NCBI GenBank assembly: GCA_030765045.1
Contig: CM060970.1
Span: forward strand, 51,794,076 to 51,858,075
DNA: 64,000 bases
Direction of reading: 5' to 3'
Source of the DNA: Tenodera sinensis
Taxonomy: Eukaryota; Arthropoda; Insecta; Mantodea; Mantidae
The notes beneath the pieces are model-generated. The model did no database searches. It saw nothing but the letters and a program-made list of their open reading frames with translations, and was not told where the DNA came from. Shown piece by piece: positions 34,936-46,900 of this stretch. The translations under genes were made by a program, and so were the position numbers. The first letter of the stretch is position 1. The number at the start of each line of letters is the position of its first letter.

Positions 34936-36787
34936 CTAAAAATAAAATTTGCACACGTAAATGATTTAGATACACCACTGGGCAAAGTACTTCTACTGCA
35001 AACTGAGTTTTTAACTAACTGTGCCCAAAATACCTATATAAATTCTGATAGACAAATGTTGGGTACAAATTGCAACTAAAACCAGTTAGTAGTCACACAA
35101 TTAAGATCTTAAACTTGTTTAAAGATAATTCCCTTCATATTATACCTGGAGACCTTTATTCAAAAATGTGATTAAGAGAAGATTGAAGCTAAATCTGGTA
35201 TTATTTAATCTTTACATAGATGAAATAAAATGAAAATTCAATACAGCAATAATCACTCACTAGTTATAAAGAAGAATGAAATACCAGGATTACTTTTTGC
35301 CCATGATTTTGACATGGGAGCATTTACAGTCAAGTCATTCACTTACACTATGACGCATTTTGAAAACCAGTGTCTTCATTCTCAATGGTTTTTCGACTCA
35401 GGAAAGTGTAAGGTCAACTCATTTACTTCTAAAACATTGGAAAAGCTTCGTCTATATCACTTTGTATACATTAGGTAGAATATAGTTAAAGAGCAATTAA
35501 AATAGGGGAGGGGAGATAACAAGTAGTTATGGAAATATATAGATAGGATATGAGTGGTACACAGTGAAACAAAGCTATCATTTTAAAGAACATCATTTGA
35601 GATGAATTTACACTTACATAGCTTCACTAACTTTGGTTGCCACTGAACACGATTTGCAGACATGCATTCTACATCCGCAGTATCTATCTACTTTTAAAAA
35701 CATGTTTAACGTCAAAAAGAACTATAGTTGATCCACACTTGGTGTAAACACAAGCCGTCAACAACTAACCCGTGATACGCCGAAACCAAAGCACACCATA
35801 AAATGTAGTACCCCAAATATCGGTGATTATCTATGAGTTTTTAAGATGTATGATAACCCTCGTAAAGACTACTTGAATGTAACCCGATAGCAGCAATATT
35901 CCTAAAGCTCCTGAGTAAATATCGTTCTGTTACAAGATAAACACGAGGCATGAATCCACGTGGTGTTTGTTTTCTATTAGTAGCAGGTTATCGCGGAGGG
36001 ATCTAAGGCTGAATGGAGTGTAGATACATGGGTGAAGATACTCATATTCACAAACAAATGCAAAGCAGATTTGATGCATTTTAAAACTCCAGCCAAGTAC
36101 AGCATTTAGCAGAGGAGATCCATGATCAGGAGCAGACATTTCCGGCAGTCAACTATAGCTGAGGGTTTAGACAATATGTGTGCAAAATATGCTCTAAAGC
36201 AATAAAGGTTAGTGACACCAGCTAAGTGTAAACTCAACTCAAATATTTCTATAAAAGATGTTAAGGGAAAAATAATACAGAGATTTCGGAGAGAAGTGAG
36301 GAGGTGTTAAGATAAAGAAATCTAAAAATTGATGAACAGCCTAATAGGAAAGGTTTCTTTAACCTTTTGTATATCAGTGAAATTTGGAGTAGGAATGATA
36401 CATAAAGTCAGCCAAAAATAATTGAGAATGACTGAATTACAATTAATGACCTTGCAACTCACAGCTGCTCCGCTGTATTGTAACCTTGACACTGCTACAG
36501 TAACTCACACCCTCTCTGTCTCACTAACACTTCTCAACTGCTCTCAACTCACTCTGAAAATTAACTAACTCCACAAGCCAGTCTGCTTACATACTTTCAA
36601 TTACCAGTGACTTTTCTGGAAATTGAAATTTCTCAATGCACCGTAAACAAAGCCCCTGTACATTGAAATCTTCAAGAATTGCATTCTTAGCCAACATTGT
36701 CTTGTTTGATGGCTGGCACTTTCAAAATCAGTGGTATGAGGTACTTGTCACTTAATCCTTCTCTGAAGCATGGCTCCCGTGACATAT
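34936..36787. other. Upstream intron of PCM1, nothing recognised
   Basis: Probably the intron between the 5'UTR exon and exon 1. Open frames at 35230-35478 and at 35930-36139 (minus) show no domain or splice support. Confidence 0.4.
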
Positions 36788-36850
36788 ATATTGTTTATTA
36801 ACAATGCTGTCATTGGCATATCAGCACTGCCAATGTGCTGGAACATCTTT
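36788..36850 (-). mobile_element. SINE-4 fragment
   Basis: ttgtttattaacaatgctgtc to caatgtgctggaac matches the end of the 31570 copy by eye. Confidence 0.5.
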
Positions 36851-36942
36851 ATCCACTCTCCGGCATAGCATGTGGTGTGAAGTAGCTTGACCCTGTCCAT
36901 TCTTTGTTGAGTGCCACGCCTGACATCACAATATTTTCAACA

Positions 36943-37560
36943 GGTCTACATATCACCAACAGATCCAGTCACAGCTACTGTCGACATATATGTAAGGATA
37001 TGTTCTGCTTGAACTCTGCCTTACTGGCCATATGGTTATACCTAATAACTCAAATTAAGTTGTGTATCTTGATAGGTTTGGATTACAGAAAACGTTGGTA
37101 GAAGCCTTAAGATATTCTAGAACCAGCCAACAATATCAACTGCCCATTTTAACCAAAAGGGCTATTACAACAAAGAAGACATTTTAAAGAGGTCTACGTA
37201 TCACCAATAGCTTCAGTCACAGTTGCTGTCAAAATAATATTTGGAAGGATATGTTCTGTCTGAACTCTGCCTTACTGGCCATATGGTTATACCTAATAAC
37301 TCAAATTAAGTTGTGTATCTTGATAGGTTTGGATTACAGAAAACGTTGGTAGAAGCCTTAAGATATTCTAGAACCAGCCATCAATATCAACTGCCCATTT
37401 TAACCAAAAGGGCTATTACAACAAAGAAGACATTTTAAAGAGGTCTACGTATCACCAATAGCTTCAGTCACAGTTGCTGTCAAAATAATATTTGGAAGGA
37501 TATGTTCTGTCTGAACACTGCCTTATTGGTCTTAAGATTGTCTCTGTAACAGAAATTCAA
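36943..37560 (+). repeat. Tandem repeat, unit 248-251 bp, about 2.5 copies
   Basis: Units begin ggtctacRtatcaccaa at 36943, 37191 and 37442. Units one and two are nearly identical after the first 75 bp; units two and three are nearly identical over their shared first 75 bp (nttcagtcacagttgctgtc). Most of the third unit has diverged or been lost. Confidence 0.85.
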
Positions 37561-39266
37561 TTGTGTACATTGACAGGTTTGATCATAGAAAATGTTGATA
37601 GAATCCCAAAAAACGAGTTGTTTGGACACAACAATTAATCTCACCTGATTCTATCTTTTAAATGCACACCAAACAAAACTGAATCCTAATAGGTGATGCA
37701 TATTCTTAAACCAGAATTCTCTTATAGGTTATACAGAAAAACAGAAAACATATGAATGATCGTATAGTTTAAACAACTGAGATGTAAAAAGTATGGGGAA
37801 ACAACTATTCAATAAATTACCAAAAGAGATAGACACAAATAACGATAGAAAATGTACATTAAAATTGATAACCAAATATTCATTAGAGTAGAAATTAACC
37901 AATATAATGTAAATAAAGCTATTTATATGTTAATCTGATGTGTCCTTTAACTATTGTATTCAAAGGATGAATAAAATGAATTAAGAGATACGAGTTATCG
38001 GAGTGATTTGTGCTCATTGGATGGGTATACATAGAAGGTATGCTTGATTACTTATTAAGTCATGGAACATTAGGTAAATGTTTTTCCTGCAGAAATCCAA
38101 ATTCTAGACAAAATTTTAAAGGATAATGAGGAGCATAAAGATCTCAACTAGCCACTGTTACCAGTAAAGAGCTTATTACATTCATGGTCAACTAAGGATG
38201 ACAACCAAGCTGACAGACCTTGAGGGCTACCTTCAAGGCTTTCAGACAACCACAGTTTCATCTAGTCCCACCATACTATTACTGAAACCACAACAACAGC
38301 AACTAGACAAAATAGACTGCACTCTTTGAGTTTTGGAAAGTAACTACACCCTAATCAGAAGCTCCAGAGCCGCAAGCCCCATCATATACCAAGAACATGA
38401 GGCCAAAAACACAGAAATCTGCTCAGCATTTTATATCCAGAATGCAACTGACATGTTCAGACTAAATAAAAAATGCATGAATAGTCTTCACACAGACGAC
38501 TTTAATGACATGGCATGGAAGAACCATTTACCCTCTCCTGACCACTCCCAGCTACCAGGAGGCTCTATGTGGTGTACTTGGCAAAGCCATGAAGTGTATT
38601 GAAAAGAATATGAAACTGGCCAGCTGTTTATGTCAGCTTATCGCACAAACATGGGGAGACAGGGTTTGTACACTCTGTTCGATGCAATCATATCTTCAGG
38701 ACAACAACTTTTCATATATCAGCAAGCGCGAGAGATCTTCTATTTGTGTTTTATCACTGACTATATGCCAAGTTACTATTATTTCGCTGTTATAATAAAC
38801 AAGATAAGAAGCAATCGTAGTGCTCGACAGCCATGGTCAATATGCCTCGTCGCTTTGGCAAGTAGTACTCCACAATTCCTGCCCTTTACTTTTCCTGTTT
38901 CCTATGCATTGACTCACATCTTACCTCTCCTGTGCCCTGTCCCATCTTGGTGAAATAAGCCAAGTCGTACTCCTATCCTACTCTTCTCTATCTTCCCTTT
39001 GTCACTAAATAAACAAATAGAATTGCAAACTACCTCCCTGTTCAAAGTTTAGCAAAAAAAGTAGTATTAGAAAATTTCCAACACTCAGTAGATTTTTATA
39101 GCCAAAGAACCTTTTGGTAAAGAGCCCTTCTATGCATGGGGATACTTGTCAATATAATGAAACACAAGATTGCCACATTAAGCAATGTTAATGCAGATTG
39201 TTCTACTATTCCCTCCTCTTTGGCAGGAAACAATTGAAGGAACAGAGATCATTTTAAAGATTACCT
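37561..39266. other. Intergenic or intronic sequence with unassigned open frames
   Basis: Open frames at 38333-38602, 38505-38795 and 38630-38953 overlap each other in different frames and carry no domain I recognise. Possibly one decayed element; not supported as a gene. Confidence 0.35.
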
Positions 39267-39875
39267 AAGGTCGAGAGGTAGAATCAGAACTGAAAAATTC
39301 AATGCCACAACTGGGATTTGAACAACAGCATGAACGGTCCATATGCTTAATGCAGCCTGAATAGTCAGGGCTGGCACAACACTGCTTTGAAAAAGACCAC
39401 AGAGCTAACTTCAAAGAAACGACCATTGTGGCAAAATATAGTGGTTTCTCCTTCAGGGTTAAGGAGACTCTGTCCATCTCCTCCGAGAAGAGCACACTGA
39501 ACCGGGATGCCGGCAGTTTAGTCCCTCCTGGAAACCAGACTTAAAGTTGGAGATCGACCGGCTCAGAAAACACAGATTCCAACGGTGCGTTGAACAACCT
39601 CCAGATTAGACTTGGTGTTTTCTGCTCAGTCCGTACTAGCGGACAGTACATTTACTGGTCCTTTCACTCTTATTAGTCATTCATCATCCTATGATGGGAT
39701 GATGATGTCAGAGATGCACACTCCCTAAATATCGATGGCTCTTCATCACTACACCTGGCCACGAAGGGCAAGAACATCTTGAACAGACCTTCTGCTTGCT
39801 GTGCAGTCACTCTAACCATTAAGCTACTGTGACAGCTTGCCAGAATGAGATTGAGTTCTCCAACCGATTCATACA
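39267..39875 (-). mobile_element. SINE-1 copy split by about 460 bp
   Basis: Part one (39267-39330: gaggtagaatcagaactgaa, ccacaactgggatttgaac) and part two (39790-39875: taaccattaagctactgtga, agttctccaaccgattcata) are consecutive pieces of minus-strand SINE-1. The 39331-39789 sequence between them is unidentified. Confidence 0.65.
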
Positions 39876-39890
39876 TAAACTGAAAAACGT

Positions 39891-40490
39891 GTTGATATTT
39901 CTAAACACATTCTGCTCCAACTTATTTGTAACTATGTTAATCACAGGACTAGTTTCAGAGAGGGTTCTCTCTATCATTCAGCTGTTGATCAACTGGTTGA
40001 ACATCAGATAACTGCCTCCCCCTTCTCTCATTGCCTGGTATGCTGTTCTTCTTATTGGCTAGTCATAAGATGTCTATGATTGGTATGTCGAAATTCATCA
40101 GCCGATCTTCATCCTTAATGATGTAAATATTTTCCCACACTGTTAACTTCCAATAATGACTGTAAGACCAAAAGTGGTGAGCTATGGCTGATTTATCTGT
40201 TTCTTTGTATTTTATGTTTCTGACGCGTTCTTTCATTCTGGTTTCCCAATTTCTTTTTGTTTTGCTGATATATATCATATGGCAGTCTTCACAGTTGACA
40301 TGGTAGATTCCTGATAATTTAATACTTGGAGTTGTGCCTTTTAGAGGGTGAATGAATAAATTTCTAACACCATACTTGTTTTGCGGAGCCAGTTTTACAG
40401 CTGAATGATGGTGAGAACCCTCTCTGAAACTAATCCTGTGATTAATATAATTACAATTAAGCTGGAGCAGAATGTGTTGAGAAATATCAC
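39891..40490 (-). mobile_element. Penelope-like element fragment flanked by inverted arms
   Basis: Minus strand: APQNKYGVRNLFIHPLKGTT, then GIYHVNCEDCHMIYISKTKR (GIY-YIG with YISKT instead of YIGKT), then KSAIAHHFWSYSHYWKLTVW and MNFDIP. Arms 39891-39984 and 40398-40490 are inverted copies of each other (gttgatatttctaaacacat pairs with the complement of tgtgttgagaaatatcac). Confidence 0.72.
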
Positions 40491-40899
40491 CATAATTTTC
40501 AATTTATCAATGTGCTCCACTGTTTTAAACACTTCATTTTCATCAGTTTTATATTAGATTCTTACATAATCACTCTCCTTATATTATGTTGGAATTGTTT
40601 AATATCTTGTAACAAGTAAATTAATTATCACTGCAGAGGGCAGATTGCATGTGATGGTGATTTGCACTTCTTGCTGACCTATTGTAATACATGTTGTAAA
40701 GATTACTTTTTTTCCCCTACATAATGCAAGATAGAGGAAAACAGTATTAGTGATGGTGGGTATATTACTAGTCATGATGCATGTTCCATAACTGTATTAG
40801 CTGTTCATGTCCCTGAGCACTGCTATGGGAACAAACATTCTCAATATTGTTATTTGTAAGAATAATAAAGAATATGGATTATCCTGCATAACACCGGCC

Positions 40900-41400
40900 T
40901 GGCCTCAGCTCCTTCTGTTATCCCACATAACCCAGTACTTCAGCAGGACCAACTAAGAAGCAGTTTCTTATATATTTAATGATTTTAATTATTTCTTTGC
41001 ACATTGCTGGTTCAAGGAAGATGCTAATTTCATTTCTGATAAATTTAGGATGGTGGATATTATTATTAGTGCCAGTTTGTGGCAATATTACTCTAACCAC
41101 AACAGTGTTGAAGTGATCAGAGATGTTGGCAATGTCAGTTGGATTTTTTACATCTATGTTGTTAACTGTTAGGGTATATTACTTCCAGCAGCACGTCTAG
41201 AACTGTAAGTTTTGCTTTCTATCATATTCCATATTGTTTTATTCCTCTTTAAAGAGTTAACAATCAGTGCATCTATGTAATATTTCTTTTGCAGGCTGCC
41301 ATTATACAGGATAACGAAGAGTATGCAGCACAAGTATCAACTACTTTTCTTCCTGTCCTAAAACCCATCAGAAATAAAATTACTTTGTGATATAAATCTA
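40900..41400 (-). mobile_element. LINE-C-like fragment upstream of RT
   Basis: Minus-strand frame reads NNIDVKNPTDIANISDHFNT and FLEPAMCKEIIKIIKYIRNC, ending FLVGPAEVLGY. It matches the NP.DIA..FN.FF and ...EI..II..LKN.FSVG.DEV stretch found just before RT in CR1/Jockey-type ORF2. Confidence 0.6.
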
Positions 41401-41523
41401 CAGAGTATTTGTATTTCTCAATACATATAGTTTGAATATTGAGATACATCTGTCCAACACAGCATTCAGTTGCATTACTTCATCAATTAAATTTGTGGAT
41501 ACTTTATACCAAGAGAATAAAAA

Positions 41524-42262
41524 ACTTCCTTGGCACTCATTGCCATCTGCCGCTATCATAGAAAAGCACGGATGAAACCATACAACATTTTTAGAACTAC
41601 TTTAAAAGGCTTTACTTTAGCAGATTTTACTTATGAAAAGAGATCCTGAAAATGACCACCATCGCTTACTGGAGCACTGAGAAAACTTTCTCCGCTAATG
41701 GCGCACTATACACTAATTTTTTCGTCATGAAGGGGTACTTCATAAACAATATTAGGTTCTGAATTATAGGGGCAATTTTTGAGTGAACAGTTACACCCGT
41801 ACATACTTGAATACAATTTTGACCCTTTTTTTTAGAGAATTAACAGACAAGAAGTGTGATATTGCCTTTTTTCAGTGATACTCTGCAACTGCTCATATGG
41901 CCAATCTTTCGTTGAGAACAACTGAAAGTGTGTTTCAGGACAGAATTATTAGTAGCAATTTTTGACCCTTGCAATTTCTATCTCTGGGGTTTAAAACAAA
42001 GTGTACAAACGCACACAGCCTGGAAGAATTGAAACAAAATATCTGCCAGGAAGTTGCCAGCATTTCTCAATGTGAACTATGGTGAGTGATCGATAGTTTC
42101 CTAAAGAGCTGCCAAAAATGTATGAACAACGGCGATGGCCAGTTTCAGCATCTCCTTTCATAAAGTTGGAAGTAAAGCCTCTGAAAGTAGTTTTAAAAAT
42201 GTTTTATGGTTTCATCTGTGCCTTTCTATGATAGCAGCAGACAGCAACAAGCGCTGAGGATG
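41524..42262. mobile_element. Mariner-type deletion derivative with long inverted repeats
   Basis: The first and last 80-100 bp are inverted copies (ctgctatcatagaaaggcac pairs with gccgctatcatagaaaagcac). The right interior reads TPCNFYLWG-like then EELKQNICQEVASISQ, matching the C-terminal LTPCDFYLWG...HTLEELKQNI of a mariner-family transposase. The catalytic core is missing. Exact ends are uncertain. Confidence 0.65.
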
Positions 42263-43328
42263 TGGACAGGCAGAACATTGCACTGCTGATTCATAAGTTT
42301 TTTCATTTTCCTGTTATATAACAATAGTGATCTTGTCCTGTAAACTCAGCTAATAATATAACTATGAGATGCATGCAAAACAGATTTACTCATACTGGTA
42401 TCTACCAAAGCTATGAGTTCTACTTATCAGTCAACTGGTACCGGTTTATATACAAGTAATGCAGTTTTGGGTTCTCTGACCATATCATAGCACTGGTGCT
42501 ATAACAGTATCTACTATTTGCAATTCTGCACATAACATTCTGGTGTACTAATCATTCATTCATATGTTACTAGGGTCATTCTTTAGAGCTTTCCCGAATA
42601 TCGAGAAAAATGTTTTACACTAGAGTTTGACATGCAGTTGCAAAGGGATTTTACGCAACTCTAAGCATGCACAATACATAGCATACACTATCTCATAAGA
42701 GAAAATACGAGGGTTTCCAGTAAGCTAAATTCATGATGTTTTCTATTTTATTATAGTTAAATTCCTCCCCGTGACAATAACATTCATTTCCGGTTCAAAG
42801 TCTGGTGTTTTGGCATTGAATTCTGTTTTGTAAATGTCAAACTTTTGTTTGATGGTTTAGGTAAACATTTCATGTCTGTAATATCATTTGCTGTATGGCC
42901 ATACGCCCAGCTTTATGACTTCTGCATTAGTCACAACTACTTGCCAACTTCAATGCTTTCACGACTTTCACGAGTAGCATTCAACTTGTAAGTGATTGTA
43001 AAAACCAATTGTATTTTCCTAAAATGGATATCCTAGAATCGCATCATATCACGCTAGTGATTATGAAATTATGAGGGATTATTAAGCGTTCTACCCATCA
43101 TTATCATTTTAATTACACACCTTTCGTTTTGAATGGCATCGCGTTAAATTTTAACAAACAAAATGTCATTCGCACTTGATAGGTTAGGTAAGAAAATCAC
43201 ATTCGGTGACCACCTCTTACAGACGCAATAACACCTTGACATTACTAGATACCCTAAACTCCTTATTTTTCCGAAAGACTCCATAAAAAATAAATAATTA
43301 AAATTTCACACTAAACATTGGTACTTAC
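42263..43328. other. Intergenic/promoter-proximal sequence, nothing recognised
   Basis: AT-rich sequence leading to the PCM1 leader exon. No exon or mobile element recognised; could be the first intron of PCM1. Confidence 0.4.
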
Positions 43329-43560
43329 AAATCATTTACTTCTTCCCCTCGAAGTCTTGACTATTATATACAATTTACATATGCAAGAGATTTTTAAAAG
43401 ACGCCGAACTATCTACATTCTTTAGCATTCACTCTCTCTGTAGCGCTTATTGCCAAAATTATTGTGCTTATTTTATATACTCCATTTCAGTCTTCAATAA
43501 TTATAAATTACAAACGGACACACGAACTACTTCAGCGATACCTATTCGATTACTTTTACA
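43329..43560 (-). other. PCM1: Candidate 5'UTR exon of PCM1
   Basis: Inference. On the minus strand a perfect donor gtaagt begins at 43328, and the sequence above it up to about 43560 could be the transcribed leader that splices to the acceptor at 34935. It contains short upstream ORFs (for example a 17-codon one beginning MLKNVDSS) that stop before the donor. A TATA-like run lies inside it at about 43475. The upper boundary (start site) is a guess. Confidence 0.4.
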
Positions 43561-43668
43561 CTATCGCACGTTGCTATAGCAACCGCGTCGAAATGGCTCC
43601 GCTAAGGAAGTGACAGGACAGTACATGCAATGCTTGTGCAATCGTAGTTAGTAATTACAGTGCCATAA
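43540..43668. promoter_or_regulatory. Bidirectional promoter between PCM1 and CLPB
   Basis: The interval just upstream of the CLPB start codon has CpG-containing, less AT-rich sequence, unlike the surrounding introns. It separates the plus-strand CLPB gene from the minus-strand PCM1 gene and its candidate leader exon. No transposon fragment was recognised in it. The head-to-head layout makes a shared promoter likely. Confidence 0.55.
43570..43583. promoter_or_regulatory. RFX X-box, perfect palindrome GTTGCTATAGCAAC
   Basis: The 14-mer GTTGCTATAGCAAC equals its own reverse complement and fits the RFX-binding X-box, whose known form is GTTRCC-N(1-3)-GGYAAC-like half sites. It lies 86 bp before the CLPB ATG. 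RFX factors drive ciliary and centrosomal genes in animals, so PCM1 is the plausible target; CLPB may be carried along. Confidence 0.6.
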
Positions 43669-43978
43669 ATGGCTTACATAAATTTATTACGAAGTTCATT
43701 GCATCGTTTAAGCTTTCGAAATGAACACAGGCCACAGTTTTTGGTATCACTTTTTCGTAAGTCAAAATTAAATTGCGGTAGGTTTGAGAAAATTCATTGG
43801 CAGTTAACCTCCAATAGTAGGAGTACAGTTCAATTCTTTAGGCATGTTAACTCTTTATTGTATAAGAATGAACAAGCAAATAGGGAAGATTCTTCAAGAA
43901 GATCATCCGGACAACTGTCTAGTCTTTTTCCTTGTACAGTAGCACTGTTGTTAGCATACTGTGCATCACATCTTAGTG
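43669..43978 (+). CDS. CLPB: CLPB exon 1: targeting sequence and hydrophobic segment
   Basis: The first ATG after the promoter starts MAYINLLRSSLHRLSF. The 103 codons are rich in Arg, Lys, Ser and Asn, then carry a hydrophobic stretch near the end (SSLFPCTVALLLAYCASHLS). The exon ends in phase 1 at donor gtatgt; the split codon makes Asp with exon 2. The context and composition support this start. Confidence 0.85.
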
Positions 43979-46900
43979 GTATGTTTTCTAGAATATTTAT
44001 AGTATATATTTGTTTAACCATAGAGTGATGGCTATTCATTGTTCATACATGTAAACAAATTTGTAAAATATGTTGCAGATCAACGTTTATTCCGAGCAGC
44101 AAAGTTTGGGAACATCCTGGAAATACGAAGGTATGCTTTCTCAGTTTTTATTTCCTAGGTTATTATTTTGTTTGTGGCTGAAGGTGCTTTAAATGCATAG
44201 TGTCAGTTCATTATCACTAAATTCAATGCCTAAAAGTAAACATTGTGCTATATAACTTCTGAATTGCTCTAGATTGAGTGCTGAAGGTTTTGATGTGAAT
44301 TTGCGGCACCCATTGGGATGGACTGCACTTCAAGTTGCCTCAGTAAATGGAAAACATGAAGCTGTTGCAGCTTTGCTTGATGCCGGTGCTGACCCAAACT
44401 TAGGAGATGAATTTATTAATGTGTATCGAACTGCTATAGAGAAGGGGTTACATTCTGTTGACGGTAGGATGCACGATTATTGATTTTGATTTCAAAGCAT
44501 ATTTCTCGTGTAGAACAATTATTGCAAATTTCTTTGTAAACTTGCACTACATATACAGGGTGCACACAAAGTCTACACACCCCTGTACTAAATTTAAAAT
44601 TACATGAGTAAATATGTTTTTTTGTAAATATCATTCTCCTGTCAGATACCCATTGTTGATGACTTTGATTGTTTGATTGTTGTCGCTCTTATGACAACAA
44701 ATCTTATATCAAATTAGTTGATGCCGACATATTGAGAAAGAATGGCTGATACAATTGATTACACAATTGAGGAATGCTTAGTTTCCGCTCTGTGGGTTCA
44801 TGAGCATCAAATTAATGGCAAATCAATGAAAAATGTCATGGACAATTTCATTGCACAGTTTGTGAAAGCAGCACTGACAAAGAAGACGTTAGCATGGGAA
44901 CGGAAAACATTTTTACAGGCAGTGTTTGCGACACAACGAGAAGTGGAAGACCATCCACCAGACTTGGACTTTGTGCTGACGTGGAAAAATCTATCCAGCA
45001 ATCTCCGGTTAAATCCTTAAGGAAACATGCTGCAGAGTTAGGGGTACCGGAATCAATCATGAGGAAACACTTTAAAGTACATCTGAAAACGAAGTGTTGG
45101 CATCCATTGAATGTGAATGAATTATCAGATGCTGTTTTAGAGACACGTGTTAATGCTTGTGGTTGGATGCTGCAACAATTCCAAAGAATGTCTGAGAAGG
45201 CAAAAATCATGTTCACAGATGAATGTGTGATTTATCGCAGTTCCTGTAACTGCAATGTTTATTTCTTGGGAAAAGCAAATCCAACATTTTTCAAAGAAAT
45301 CAATTGCAACCCACCACATGTCATGGTCTGGGCCGGAATGACACAAACTCATCTGTTTGGCCCATATTTTTTTGATGGTCCTGTTAATCAGAACACTTAT
45401 CTCCAGATGATTGATGATTGGCTCCTCCCACAGCTGCAAAATGCAGGAATCTTAAACAGTGTTTGGTTTCAACATGATGGGGCGCCAGCTCACTTTGCAG
45501 TGGCTGTTCGACTATGTTTGAACGCAGTCTTTGGAAATCTTTGGATCAGTAGAGGATCGGACAATCTCACATGGCCTCCAAGAAGCCCTGATCTAACAAC
45601 TCCAGATAATGCAATATCGGGTTACATCAAACAGAAGGTGCAGAAGCAGCGGTATGCCACAACTGATGAACTGCAAAATGTGGTGCGGATAGCTTTCCCG
45701 ACAGTGACGCCAATGATGTTGAGTAAGATGAAGACGAGAACATGGCAGCATATTCGGCTGTGCAGAGACAATTGGGGGACACATACCGATGTTTTGGAGT
45801 CTTAAGATGTAAGGAGAAACATTTAATTACTTAAATATTCAAAATTTGTACTTTTGTTTCACGTTAGTTTGAATTTAATATAGGGGTATACAGACTTTGT
45901 GCGCGCACTGTACAATTCAACCAAAAACACCTAACATATGTTGTTAAGTTAGTTCATTTTAGTATTCAGAAAATCAGTCATGGTTCAGCTATTATTTGTA
46001 TTACTTCAGCATATTTTTTATTATAGTGCTGGTGAAGCGAGAAGATGAATTTAGTGATCGACTGAATAATCGTGCTACGTTCCATGGATTTACAGCATTG
46101 CATTATGCTGTTTTGGCAGACAGTTATGAGACAGTGAAAGTTCTGTTAGAACGAGGAGCAGATCCCACTATTGTGAATGATGCAGGCCATCGACCAATAG
46201 AATATACCCGTGAAGGGGATATAAAGCAGATATTGCTGCAGTATGCCACAAAGGTAATATTTGCTTAAGCTTTTTCTAGTTATACTGATTATAATTGCAT
46301 AACTATCCAACTTACCTAAAGGGGGTAAGTTTCCATAATTTAAGCTGAATGTAACTGAAGCTATCTTAGACTATCACATCATATATCGAGTGAGTGTTCT
46401 CATCCTGCAGATTGATAAATAGGAATCCTGCATTTTATAGATGATGCAAAATGCAGGTGCTGACACCAAATTCACCAGCCCGTTGAATAGGGCTAGGGTG
46501 GTGCTTGGTGTTAACATAGTCTAGTAGTGCAATGGTTAATATGCTGGAAAGTCATGCTGAAGGTTGGAAGTACAAATCCACCTGCAAATAAATGAACTTT
46601 TTATTCCCTGTTTGTTCTGAGAACATTCTAGCCAATCATGTGTTCCTTTCGAATGCACTAGAAAGTGAATTTGTCTATACATTATTGGCTTTCTCTTGTA
46701 TGAAACAGTAGTTTTAAATAGTAAAAGATTATGCAGTGGTACCTTATGTTTGTAAGTTATAATTTCAATACTACTGCATTTATTTATGATGTTCATTAAA
46801 CCACATTCTAACAAGTAACAATTTCTACTCTCATGATATTTACATAATTAAATTGTTCAAATGAAAGAACAATTCCATGTCAACCTATCGGTTCTCGTTA

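Noticed and set aside
35930..36139. Upstream PCM1 coding exon on minus (70 codons)
   Set aside because: Frame begins MSAPDHGS but has no donor in phase with exon 1 and a sequence unlike PCM1.
36943..37560. CRISPR-like array
   Set aside because: Long units in direct contact without spacers, in an animal intron.
38333..38953. Cluster of three overlapping plus-strand open frames
   Set aside because: No recognisable motif, shifting frames, no promoter or splice evidence; perhaps an old element.
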